A DNA stretch of 64,000 nt. It comes from Lysobacter helvus. GTDB lineage: Bacteria > Pseudomonadota > Gammaproteobacteria > Xanthomonadales > Xanthomonadaceae. Positions 15,170 to 22,361 of this stretch are shown one piece after another. Made by a program: the position numbers and the translations under genes. The stretch covers positions 2,790,001-2,854,000 of the forward strand of contig NZ_AP024546.1 in assembly GCF_018406645.1 (NCBI RefSeq), read 5' to 3'. The first letter of the stretch is position 1. Each line of letters starts with the position of its first letter. The notes below the pieces were generated by a model. It saw only the letters and a list, made by a program, of their open reading frames with translations. It had not been told where the DNA came from and made no database searches.

Positions 15170-15205
15170 CAGTCGCACAGCAGTAGCACCTAAGACTCTT
15201 GCGGA

Positions 15206-15231
15206 TGTCCGCTTCTGGCCGATAGCGGACA
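15206..15231 (+). repeat. Array half-site L (unit 28)
   Basis: Consensus L half-site directly before copy 2 of the duplicated Cys-rich gene. Confidence 0.9.
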
Positions 15232-15252
15232 TTCGTTTTCCGGAGGATTGAA

Positions 15253-15451
15253 GTGAACTCGCGACGCAAGATCTGTGCCCGTCGACTCAACAACGACGAC
15301 GACCCGCTTTCCACTGATTGCGGCGGCGACTGCTGGGGTTGCGTTGGACCCCATGGAAGACGGTTGGCCACAGTCAGCCGCGAAGGTCGCCGAAGAAATC
15401 GTTGCGGGGCTCCGGGAGCCCGACGGGACCGCGAAACCACCGCCCCAGTGA
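15253..15451 (+). pseudogene. Frameshifted Cys-rich small protein gene, copy 2
   Basis: GTG 15253 after CGGAGG reads VNSRRKICARRLNNDDDPLS and STDCGGDCWGCVGP, then leaves frame at a CCCC run (about 15347-15350) that carries one extra C compared with copy 1. The other frame continues MEDGWPQSAAKVAEEIVAGL to TGA 15449-15451. So copy 2 keeps the DCGGDCWGC motif that copy 1 lost, but is broken elsewhere. Upstream bases, ribosome site and the downstream half-site also match copy 1, showing duplication of the whole module. Confidence 0.7.
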
Positions 15452-15514
15452 TGTCCGCTCCTGGCCGATAGCGGGCATCCAACCTGAGCGTCCGCTTCCG
15501 ACCCAAAGCGGACA
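15452..15514 (+). repeat. Array repeat unit 29 (L+R, 11-bp spacer)
   Basis: L 15452-15477 starts directly after the pseudogene stop; R 15489-15514. Confidence 0.85.
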
Positions 15515-15611
15515 TTCGAAGTGTCATAACTCCGTCGCCCTTGGCCCAGTCATGAGCTTGTTGGTCCGCCCCAGCTTGCATAAGCTCATTGGACCTATTG
15601 AGAGGGTTGCC

Positions 15612-16001
15612 ATGAAGTTCAAGTCGCCGGTGTCCAGCCGTTACGCAGCGATGCTGATGGTTCTTGCTGCAGTCATCCACTCGCTGGTGGCCTTTGATCT
15701 AGTGCTGCACTTCATTCCGGATACACCGGAGGCTCAAGCCTTGTGGGCAGTTGGACCGCTGGTTAAGTGCCTGTGGATCGCCTTTGTCATTCTGGGAGCG
15801 GCAACCGCCATCCTCCTGTACCGCGCTCCCCTGGCTGGCTTCTTGTCATCCCTGTTGGCGAGCGCGTGCCTCTACTTGGCCAGCGTCGGTCTCTGGCAAG
15901 GCGTGAAAGGAGGGTTCTGGATTGTCATGGCTGCCAACGTGCTGGCTGCATTTGGCGCGTGGCAGGCAATTCGCCCCAAGACGACTCGCGGCTCGGCTTG
16001 A
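15612..16001 (+). CDS. Four-helix membrane protein (129 aa)
   Basis: ATG 15612 follows GAGAGGG and opens MKFKSPVSSRYAAMLMVLAA. Four hydrophobic segments (about residues 12-32, 50-70, 75-95 and 100-118) predict an inner-membrane protein. No family recognised. A frame open further upstream is repeat-derived and ignored. Confidence 0.6.
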   Translation: MKFKSPVSSRYAAMLMVLAAVIHSLVAFDLVLHFIPDTPEAQALWAVGPLVKCLWIAFVILGAATAILLYRAPLAGFLSSLLASACLYLASVGLWQGVKGGFWIVMAANVLAAFGAWQAIRPKTTRGSA

Positions 16002-16012
16002 TTGTTGGCGAA

Positions 16013-16070
16013 TGTCCGCTTCTGGCCGAAAGCGGACATTCGCCCACCCGGCTTCGACCCATTGCAGACA
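16013..16070 (+). repeat. Array repeat unit 30 (L + diverged R, 6-bp spacer)
   Basis: L 16013-16038 is consensus; R 16045-16070 is recognisable by GGCTTCGACCC and GCAGACA. Confidence 0.75.
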
Positions 16071-16217
16071 TTCGATCGGTTCGGCCGCCTTCCGGCCGGC
16101 GATCACGAGACCAACGATGACCGCCATCGCCTGCGCTTGACGTAGAACCTACGGATGCCGGCCGCAACCGTTCGCGTCACTTGCACATCCAGAAGGTCGA
16201 CAGCGGGAGACTCGCTA

Positions 16218-18632
16218 ATGAGAGCTGGAACTGTCGCCCTGGTGGCAATGTGGCTAGCCGTGTCAATGATTTCGCGCGCCGCCGAGCCCCAGGCCAGGCC
16301 AACGTACTTGCAGAGCGAAAACCCGACCACGCCGATCGTGGCGCAATCCCGCGCAGTCTGGGACGCGTTGCCGAGCGGGTCGGTGCCTCCATCGACGCCA
16401 CTGAAGGTCGTGCGCCCCGGTCAGTTTTCCTACATGCCGCCCGTCACGGAAGTCGCGTCACCCGATCACCGGCAAGTGGCGGGCACGCAGGACGGCAACC
16501 TCTACGTCCGTCCGGCAACGAGCGATTCCGTTCGCGTGTTGGCAACGGCCGACGACGCCGGGCACTGGGACATCGAAGGTGCGCTCTGGTCGCCCGATGG
16601 CGCATCGCTGGCCGTCAAGAAGATCGACGACGCCCAGGTGCCGCTGACCACGCTGACGGGCGAACAATTCGGCCCGACGAAAATGCGGAAGGTGCGCTAT
16701 TCGCGCGTGGGCCAGCCGTTGCCGAAGACGCAACTGTACGTCGTCGACGCAAGTACGGGCCGGGCGACGCCCATCCTGCACGATCCTGCCCAACCTTATG
16801 TCCAATTGCTGGAGTGGCGCCACGATTCGCGCCAGTTGCGGCTGTTGCGCGCGGATCGTTACCAGACCCACCTGGACTTGCTGGTCGCCGATCCCCGCAA
16901 CGGACAAATTCGCGTGCTGCTGGCGGAACCCAAGCCGATCTCGCTGCTCGGTTTGAACATGCTCGATGGCTACACCCAACAATTGCTCGCGCAGAAGATC
17001 GTCACTTTTCTGCCCGACGACTCGTTCGTCTGGACCAGCGACCGCACGGGGTTCCGGCATCTGTATCACTACAACGCAGATGGCACGCTGCGCCGTGCAT
17101 TGACCGAACAACACATGGCAGGTTGGGTCGACCGCGTCATCGAAGTGGACGTGCCGAACCGGATCGTCTACGCGAAGGCCAATGGCCACGCCCGCAATCC
17201 CTATTTCGATCGACTGGTCCGCATCGAGCTCGACACCGGCAAGATCACCACGATCGCCGAAGCCGACCACATCCCGGCCATCAAGTTTTCAGCGGACAAG
17301 AGCAGGCTCTGGCTGATCCGGGCGGGATTTCCGCAAACGCGTCGCATCGAGGAGATCACCAGCACGGGCACCGCGGTCAGGACGGTGTGGGAAGCCGACT
17401 GGCGGGAGGCCGTCGCGAATGGATACGCGGCCCCCGAAACCGCGCTGGTGCCCGCGGCGGACGGCAAGACGCTGCTTCGCGCCATCGTGGTGGCCCCGCA
17501 TCCGCTCGAACCCGGCAAACGCTACCCGGTCATCCAGGACATCTACGGCGGCCCGAACGCCAGCGTCGTGCCGCCCAGCCCGACCAACCAGAACCTCGCC
17601 CAGATGCGCCGGATCGCACAGCAGGGCTTCGTGGTGGTGATGCTGGATGGCCGCGGCACGCCCGGGCGCGGGCGCGCATTCCAGAATTTCGGATATGGGC
17701 GTTTTGGGCAAGTCGAGCCGGCGGACCAGGTGGCTGGCCTGCGCAACCTGGCCAGGGACCGCCCGTACATGGATCTGTCGCGCGTTGGCGTCATGGGCGG
17801 AAGTTGGGGCGGCTACTTCGGATTGCGCACCATGCTGCTGGCACCGGAGCAGTACAAGGCGGGCGTGTTCGCTGCCGGTGCGTTCGAACTGTCGACGATG
17901 CGCGTCGCCGCCGAACCGTACATGGGCTGCGCGCCGGACGATTGCGCGGACGCGTATGCCGCCGGATCGAACCTGGCGTTGGTGGAGCGACTGCAGGCAC
18001 CGCTCCTGATCCTCCACGGCACCGCCGACGACGACGTGCTGATCGAAGAATCCAGGCAACTGGTCTCCGCACTCGAACGCGCCGGCAAGCCGCATACGTT
18101 CGTGGCATTGGACGGCGCGACCCACGCGATGTGGGAAGAACCGCAAGCCGACGAGGCGCGCATCGCGTTCTTCCGGCAGCACCTGGTGGAGACGAGCGGG
18201 CAGGCCAATGAATCCGCGACCGCAGCGCAGATCGCCGCCGGGATCACGACTGCAAACGCATTCTGGGCCGACGGGATCCGCAGGCAGGATCCGGCCATGC
18301 TTGCCCAGGTGATGGCGCCGGAGTATCGACTGACCTTCGAGAACAGCAGCAAGCGCGTCGACCTGGCGAGTTGGATGCGCAACTTCATGACAATGAAGAT
18401 GCATGGCTACAACCCGAGCATGACCGCCTTGCGCCTGATCGGTCCCGACACCGTCGTGGCAACCGTGGTTTCGGACTGGAACGCGACGCTCTCGAACGGC
18501 AATTCCGTGCGGGAGACGTTTGTTGCGCATGACACCTGGGCGTGGCGCGGGAATCGGTGGGTTGCGACGGGGCGCCATGTCGTCGAGCTGAAGGTGCTCG
18601 ACCAGCCGGATAAGCGGTCGAGTGGAAAGTAG
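16218..18632 (+). CDS. S9 family peptidase (DPP IV-like) with C-terminal DUF4440-like domain
   Basis: An exported serine peptidase of the prolyl oligopeptidase family (804 aa). ATG 16218 gives a signal peptide (MRAGTVALVAMWLAVSMISR). Residues about 40-430 form the N-terminal beta-propeller; the alpha/beta-hydrolase domain follows with nucleophile Ser529 in GGSWGGY, Asp604 in HGTADDDV and His636 in GATHAMW, all three catalytic residues present. Residues about 675-800 form an extra SnoaL/DUF4440-like domain (NAFWADGIRRQDPAMLAQVM, DTWAWRGNRWVATGRH), not usual for S9 enzymes. It would cleave dipeptides or small peptides in the periplasm. It is by far the largest gene within the array. Confidence 0.85.
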   Translation: MRAGTVALVAMWLAVSMISRAAEPQARPTYLQSENPTTPIVAQSRAVWDALPSGSVPPSTPLKVVRPGQFSYMPPVTEVASPDHRQVAGTQDGNLYVRPATSDSVRVLATADDAGHWDIEGALWSPDGASLAVKKIDDAQVPLTTLTGEQFGPTKMRKVRYSRVGQPLPKTQLYVVDASTGRATPILHDPAQPYVQLLEWRHDSRQLRLLRADRYQTHLDLLVADPRNGQIRVLLAEPKPISLLGLNMLDGYTQQLLAQKIVTFLPDDSFVWTSDRTGFRHLYHYNADGTLRRALTEQHMAGWVDRVIEVDVPNRIVYAKANGHARNPYFDRLVRIELDTGKITTIAEADHIPAIKFSADKSRLWLIRAGFPQTRRIEEITSTGTAVRTVWEADWREAVANGYAAPETALVPAADGKTLLRAIVVAPHPLEPGKRYPVIQDIYGGPNASVVPPSPTNQNLAQMRRIAQQGFVVVMLDGRGTPGRGRAFQNFGYGRFGQVEPADQVAGLRNLARDRPYMDLSRVGVMGGSWGGYFGLRTMLLAPEQYKAGVFAAGAFELSTMRVAAEPYMGCAPDDCADAYAAGSNLALVERLQAPLLILHGTADDDVLIEESRQLVSALERAGKPHTFVALDGATHAMWEEPQADEARIAFFRQHLVETSGQANESATAAQIAAGITTANAFWADGIRRQDPAMLAQVMAPEYRLTFENSSKRVDLASWMRNFMTMKMHGYNPSMTALRLIGPDTVVATVVSDWNATLSNGNSVRETFVAHDTWAWRGNRWVATGRHVVELKVLDQPDKRSSGK

Positions 18633-18763
18633 GGGCTGCGCGGATTGCCCTTGCATTGATGCTGGCCACGCTGGCTGGCTGCGGCGGGCAGGGGACGCCT
18701 CCCAGCGTCGCGCCCGACGCAGCTCACGTTCCGCCGCCGCCTGACGTTGGGGATACTGAGCCG
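18633..18763 (+). pseudogene. Remnant of a lipoprotein N-terminus
   Basis: In the frame of the following gene, the DNA reads RIALALMLATLAGCGGQGTP, a clear lipoprotein signal with lipobox, but the expected start is now GCG and no ribosome site is present. A Pro-rich linker (PPSVAPDAAHVPPPPD) runs into the next gene's own signal peptide. It looks like a decayed or fused lipoprotein start. Confidence 0.4.
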
Positions 18764-19252
18764 ATGAAACTGCATCGATTGATCTTTTGCGTCGGTTCGC
18801 TCCTGGCCGCCGGCCCTGCATTCGCAGGCCCGACCCGATGCGATCTGCACGAATTCACGAGCTCACGTGAATTGCATCAGTACCTGAGCCTTCGCGCCGT
18901 TGAAGTCGTCAAGCGGGCAGCAAATCCGGATGGCGGGCTCGCGACGCTGGTCTCCCCAACGGCAACGTTCAACCTCGGCGCTGGTGACGTGGGCCGCCCG
19001 TTGGGCACGGGCATCGATGGCGCTCGCGAGCTTGCGCGAACCATGAAGGCCGACACGTACCGCTTCCTGGGTTGGGACTACATGGACAGGTCGCCAGGTG
19101 CCTGCTCAAAGCCCGAGGTCGAAGTCGAGGTCGAGTTCATCGACAGCCAAGGCAAGCACGTGTCCCGCGTGAAGTTCACGTTCGAAACGGGCCACGTTCG
19201 CGTGGTTAGCGCCGTGGGCTGGGAACAATCGTTCGAAACAGGTCGGCTGTAA
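18764..19252 (+). CDS. Secreted hypothetical protein (162 aa)
   Basis: ATG 18764, after GTTGGGGA, opens MKLHRLIFCVGSLLAAGPAF and AGP, a Sec signal peptide. The mature protein has CDLHEFTSSRELHQYLSLRA, FNLGAGDVGRPLGTGIDGAR and a repeated-strand acidic stretch (PEVEVEVEFIDSQGK). Possibly an NTF2-like or cystatin-like fold; no family recognised. Confidence 0.6.
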   Translation: MKLHRLIFCVGSLLAAGPAFAGPTRCDLHEFTSSRELHQYLSLRAVEVVKRAANPDGGLATLVSPTATFNLGAGDVGRPLGTGIDGARELARTMKADTYRFLGWDYMDRSPGACSKPEVEVEVEFIDSQGKHVSRVKFTFETGHVRVVSAVGWEQSFETGRL

Positions 19253-19275
19253 GATCGAGTCGGACCCAACGCCAA

Positions 19276-19301
19276 CGTCCGCTCCTGGCCGATAGCGGAC
19301 A
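19276..19301 (+). repeat. Array half-site L (unit 31)
   Basis: L half-site (CGTCCGCTCCTGGCCGATAG) 23 bp after the stop at 19252. Confidence 0.85.
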
Positions 19302-19409
19302 CCTGGGTGCGTACGTGGTTCACGCGACAGGATCACCGAGACCGATGTGGAAATTCCTCAAAGCCAAATCTCCCGGGACCGGTCGACGACGCCCACCAAG
19401 AAGCCTGAA

Positions 19410-19706
19410 ATGAGTTATCGCTGCATTGCCCTGATCACGATGGCCGCGCTTGCTGCTTGCACGGCAGCGACGGAGTCGAAGGTCACGAGCGCGACATGGG
19501 TTTACGAGACGGAGGAGGAGGCCGCGTACGCGGGTGCGATCAACCGGCCCGAGCCGCGCCCGATTGCTGCGCTGGACCAGGGCGAAACCGTCGGTGTCCT
19601 CGACGACACGTATGGAAAGGACTATTGGGCTTGCCGCGTGCGGACGCCGGGCGGACAAACGGGTTGGGTGCTGTGCACGTCGCTGGACTATCGCGCCGAG
19701 GACTGA
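19410..19706 (+). CDS. Lipoprotein with SH3-like domain (98 aa)
   Basis: ATG 19410 opens MSYRCIALITMAALAAC with a lipobox. After a short linker, residues about 45-95 (PIAALDQGETVGVLDDTYGK, YWACRVRTPGGQTGWVLC) look like a bacterial SH3 domain, which often binds peptidoglycan. The TGA is the start of the following decayed L half-site (TGACCGCTTCCGGCCGA). Confidence 0.55.
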   Translation: MSYRCIALITMAALAACTAATESKVTSATWVYETEEEAAYAGAINRPEPRPIAALDQGETVGVLDDTYGKDYWACRVRTPGGQTGWVLCTSLDYRAED

Positions 19707-19999
19707 CCGCTTCCGGCCGACAGGACATCCGACGCAGCGCTTGCCACCTCAGGCGCTGTGCTGGAGGGCGTCGTGAGCAGCTCCGTGACCTGGAGCTGAC
19801 GGACGACGAGATGGTCGATTTCCAGTCGCTTGATGCGTGCCCGTCCGATGACCAGGCGACCGATGACCAGGGCACCGATGGCCGCCGCGCCAACGGCGAT
19901 CGCGCCCAGCGTCATCCCGCCCAGCGCCAGGGCGCCCGTGGACTGCGCACCGACCGCCTTTGCGGGGACTGCGCTGGAGCGTGTGTGTTCGCGTTTCAT
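19688..19999 (-). CDS. Hydrophobic-repeat protein (103 aa), beta-helix type
   Basis: ATG 19999 on the minus strand opens MKREHTRSSAVPAKAVGAQS. The core repeats a short unit: GALALGG-MTLGAIAV-GAAAIGAL-VIGRLVI-GRARIKRL-EIDHLVV-RQLQV, as in small right-handed beta-helix proteins I recall as conserved but uncharacterised. It converges on the SH3-like lipoprotein gene and overlaps it by 19 bp. Confidence 0.55.
   Translation of the reverse strand: MKREHTRSSAVPAKAVGAQSTGALALGGMTLGAIAVGAAAIGALVIGRLVIGRARIKRLEIDHLVVRQLQVTELLTTPSSTAPEVASAASDVLSAGSGQSSAR
19704..19727 (+). repeat. Array half-site L (unit 32), decayed
   Basis: TGACCGCTTCCGGCCGACAG with a shortened right arm; supplies the stop codon of the upstream lipoprotein. 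Confidence 0.7.
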
Positions 20000-20104
20000 G
20001 GTTTGAAGGTTGTCGGCGACTGTCTTAGCCGAGGGGACGGCGCAGGCGACGCAAATCGGCCAAGCATTCCGTGAAGCGCGCCTCCGTGATTGCAGGGCCA
20101 TGGG

Positions 20105-20130
20105 TGGCCGCTTTCGACCCAAAGCGGACA
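20105..20130 (+). repeat. Array half-site R (unit 33)
   Basis: R half-site beginning TGGCCGC, 80 bp before the next start. No L is next to it because a minus-strand gene occupies the space. Confidence 0.85.
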
Positions 20131-20209
20131 TTCGGCGCTCCCGTTCGTGTTGACTTGCGGGCCCGGTGATAATCGCCGGGATCAACCTATTCGTCGGGCG
20201 TCACACACC

Positions 20210-20635
20210 ATGTTCAAGCCTTGGAAGCCGCTGGAAGAATCCTTAGGGAACAATCCCGGCCTCGACGTGCGCGTCGAGGATCGAAGCGTGACAATCGTTT
20301 GGGAGGAAGGGCGGAACGGGCAATGCATTTTCAGAATGCGAATCGCATTTGAGCAATGCTTGGCGAGCCTGATGCTGTGGGATGAAAGCCCGATAGACTT
20401 CCCACCCGGTAGGTTGCCGCATGAATCGTTCGATCCGTCGCATTCCGATCCCTGCTCGGCGTGGGTGGAACGCTCCAGCGCCGTACGCGACCAATACGGG
20501 GAGTACGGCCAAATGCTCTACAAGCGAATCGACCGGTATTACTTCATTGGCCAGTCGACGGTGGTTCTTCTCGATGTTGCAGACGCGGAACCAACGGTCA
20601 CCATTGAGGTGCCTAGGACAGCCGCGGCCTGGTGA
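20210..20635 (+). CDS. Hypothetical cytosolic protein (141 aa)
   Basis: ATG 20210 opens MFKPWKPLEESLGNNPGLDV. A beta-rich start (VRVEDRSVTIVWEEGRNGQC) is followed by helices and YYFIGQSTVVLLDVADAEPT. No signal peptide. The fold pattern recalls Imm-type immunity proteins but no specific family; low-level inference. Confidence 0.55.
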   Translation: MFKPWKPLEESLGNNPGLDVRVEDRSVTIVWEEGRNGQCIFRMRIAFEQCLASLMLWDESPIDFPPGRLPHESFDPSHSDPCSAWVERSSAVRDQYGEYGQMLYKRIDRYYFIGQSTVVLLDVADAEPTVTIEVPRTAAAW

Positions 20636-20646
20636 GTAACACCAAG

Positions 20647-20743
20647 TGTCCGCTTTTGGCCGAAAGCGGACATTCAAGAAAACCAACTCCGCCGCCCGGT
20701 GACAGCCGGTCACCTAGTGACTGCTTTCGACCCAAAGCGGACA
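20647..20743 (+). repeat. Array repeat unit 34 (L+R, 45-bp spacer)
   Basis: L 20647-20672 and R 20718-20743; the longest spacer, about four helical turns. Confidence 0.85.
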
Positions 20744-20780
20744 TACGGTAGGGTGGGTCTATCCCAGGGAGCGGCAAGTA

Positions 20781-21320
20781 ATGAACGTTCGATTTCTGTT
20801 CGCGGGACTCTTGCTGGCGACCTCGGCTAGCGCCGGCGTTCCGAGCGTCAAGAGCTCCTATGTCAGTGCATCTCGTGCTGGTGTCGGAAGGGTTGTCGAG
20901 GCGGATGAAGTGTCACGCGCTGGGCTTCCGGCAGTTTTCGTGTACCGCATCGCGTCCCGTCAGGGGAGCAACCTTCGGATATGTACAGGGGAGAGGTTTG
21001 CGGTTGGTTCTCCGGTGCTTTTCGTGATCGAGAAAGCCAACAAGAGCAATGCTTGTCCGAGTGATGCGACATTCGTGCCTGTCGAAAGCATGCGCACGTT
21101 TGTGCTTGAAGGCGTGTCCTCTCCCTTGCATCGAAGGATTGCGATCAGAGCGAACTATCCGCAATCAGTGGCTTTGGGCTGCCCCCACATGAAGCTGGTA
21201 TCGGTAAGTTCGACGGCGCGGGATATCGCTACCAGGAGGACGATTGATTCGTTTCCGCTGTCCGATCCGGGGACGTATTTCTATCTGGACGATTTCATGC
21301 AGTGCGTGGGGCGGAAATAG
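20781..21320 (+). CDS. Secreted hypothetical protein (179 aa)
   Basis: ATG 20781, after CCAGGGAG, opens MNVRFLFAGLLLATSASAGV, a Sec signal peptide. The mature domain has GRVVEADEVSRAGLPAVFVY, then LRICTGERFAVGSPVLFVIE, cysteine pairs (ICTG/NACPS, LGCPH/MQCVG) and FPLSDPGTYFYLDDF, looking like an OB-type barrel. No function recognised. Confidence 0.6.
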   Translation: MNVRFLFAGLLLATSASAGVPSVKSSYVSASRAGVGRVVEADEVSRAGLPAVFVYRIASRQGSNLRICTGERFAVGSPVLFVIEKANKSNACPSDATFVPVESMRTFVLEGVSSPLHRRIAIRANYPQSVALGCPHMKLVSVSSTARDIATRRTIDSFPLSDPGTYFYLDDFMQCVGRK

Positions 21321-21401
21321 CGTGCGCGACGCGCCAAGCCGAACTCTGTCCGTCGTCCATCAAATGCCGACCGGTTCAACCTCGGTGCCGGTGCGCGAGC
21401 A

Positions 21402-21426
21402 TGCCGCCTCTGGCCGATAGCGGTTC
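21402..21426 (+). repeat. Array half-site L (unit 35), last in the window
   Basis: TGCCGCCTCTGGCCGATAGC with a damaged right arm. No further copies occur after this point. Confidence 0.7.
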
Positions 21427-21459
21427 AACCAATTCGCCACGCTGATCGTGCGATAGCAG

Positions 21460-21725
21460 CTTGGACCTGCTCCACACCACCTCCGAGCCGCTCCACACCA
21501 GCGCCCACCTGATGCATAGCACCTTCGACCTGCTGCATTGGAGCTGCGACCTCGAATACATGCGTCGCCACCCCCTCCATTGCAGGTCCGAACCCCTCCA
21601 CACCAGCCAATCGCTGCTCTGTAGGAATCCGAACCTGCTCGGCACCCATTGCCGACCCCTCGTCAGCAGGTCCAAGCCGCTCTGTATGACCCGCGACCTG
21701 CAAACGTCCAACTTCCAATCGCTAT
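21460..21725. repeat. Degenerate 21-bp tandem repeat (heptad tract)
   Basis: Twelve or more units of 21 bp can be aligned by a recurring C(T/C)(G/C)CTCCACACCA-type core. Read on the plus strand from 21461 the frame gives heptads LDLLHTT, SEPLHTS, AHLMHST, FDLLHWS and so on (ORF 21461-21859). Read on the minus strand from 21718 it gives heptads such as GAGVERL and GGGVEQV (ORF 21425-21718). Both frames stay open because the period is a multiple of three. Neither start has a convincing ribosome site, so I do not call a gene. Confidence 0.6.
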
Positions 21726-21741
21726 CGCGCCGTGCGCCGCC

Positions 21742-22215
21742 TCATTCGCCCTGCAGCAGCGCCTTCGCCTTGCGGCGCGACTTGGCGAACAGCGAGCCCA
21801 CGCCCTTGCGGAGTTCGTCCAGGCCCATGCTCTTGCCGAAGGCCTTCAGCAGCAGGTAGATGCCCAGGGCGGCGTCGTAGGCGTCGCTGCCCATGGCCAG
21901 GAGCGAATCTTCCCAGCACTGGTGGATGCGCGTGAGGCGGGAGAACAGCGGGAAGAGCCGGTCGTACGCGGCCATGTCGGCGATGGCGTCGCGCAGGCCG
22001 ACGGTCTCGGGCACCAGCTTCGGATTTTCCTGACCCACGATGAGGGTCTGCCGGGTGAACTGCTCCGACCGCGTCCCCATGCGCCGGATGCTGCGCCGGT
22101 CGTTGACGTCCAGCACGATGAAGTCCGGGAAGATGCGTTCGAGCACGTCCAGCGCGGCGGAGGCTTCGGCGATCTGCTCGTCGGTGATGATGGTCTGGAT
22201 GAGGTTCTGTGCCAT
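21742..22215 (-). CDS. Conserved hypothetical helical protein (157 aa)
   Basis: ATG 22215 on the minus strand opens MAQNLIQTIITDEQIAEASA. All-helical and soluble. Motifs VLDVNDRRSIRRMGTRSEQF, ENPKLVPETVGL and LGIYLLLKAFGKSMGLDELR match a widespread uncharacterised family I recall, with the order RR-MG-KSE-F-RQTL then NP--VP. Role unknown. Confidence 0.65.
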   Translation of the reverse strand: MAQNLIQTIITDEQIAEASAALDVLERIFPDFIVLDVNDRRSIRRMGTRSEQFTRQTLIVGQENPKLVPETVGLRDAIADMAAYDRLFPLFSRLTRIHQCWEDSLLAMGSDAYDAALGIYLLLKAFGKSMGLDELRKGVGSLFAKSRRKAKALLQGE

Positions 22216-22361
22216 TTCGGTGTCGCTCTTGCGGTGGTAGGGGAGCGAAATTTCCCTCCGCGGGATGGCCAGAAAAAATTGTTCCGTGGGGCATTTGCGC
22301 CAGAGGGCAATATGTGAGGCGAGGGCACCACGTTCCGGCTGGGGAGCCAAGGCATGGGCGG

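Larger units (their letters stand above)
403..21426 (+). repeat. Interspersed repeat/gene array (about 35 units)
   Basis: Thirty-five repeat units alternate with about 35 small genes. A full unit is L (26 bp, starts TGTCCGCTTCTGG, ends AGCGGACA), a spacer, then R (26 bp, starts TGACCGCTTTCGACC, ends AAGCGGACA). Each half is itself palindromic (TGTCCGCT/AGCGGACA), and L equals the reverse complement of R at 22 of 26 positions. L follows stop codons by 0-47 bp; R precedes start codons by 40-80 bp. Twenty units have both halves and fifteen have one. The architecture recalls integron attC sites, but no GTTRRRY/RYYYAAC core pair is conserved and no integrase lies in the window. The array starts before the window. 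Conceptual peptides such as MSALGRKRT or VRFRPKAD arise from this repeat and are not genes. Confidence 0.85.

Noticed and set aside
16181-18211. Second long plus-strand frame within the S9 peptidase
   Set aside because: It has shadow-frame composition without motifs, whereas the chosen frame has the full catalytic triad and a signal peptide.
403-21426. Classical integron with attC sites
   Set aside because: The folded repeats and gene layout fit, but I find no conserved RYYYAAC/GTTRRRY core pair at unit ends and no integrase or attI in the window. A diverged integron cannot be excluded.
403-21426. CRISPR array
   Set aside because: The repeats are separated by whole genes of varied length, not by 30-40 bp unique spacers, and no cas genes are present.
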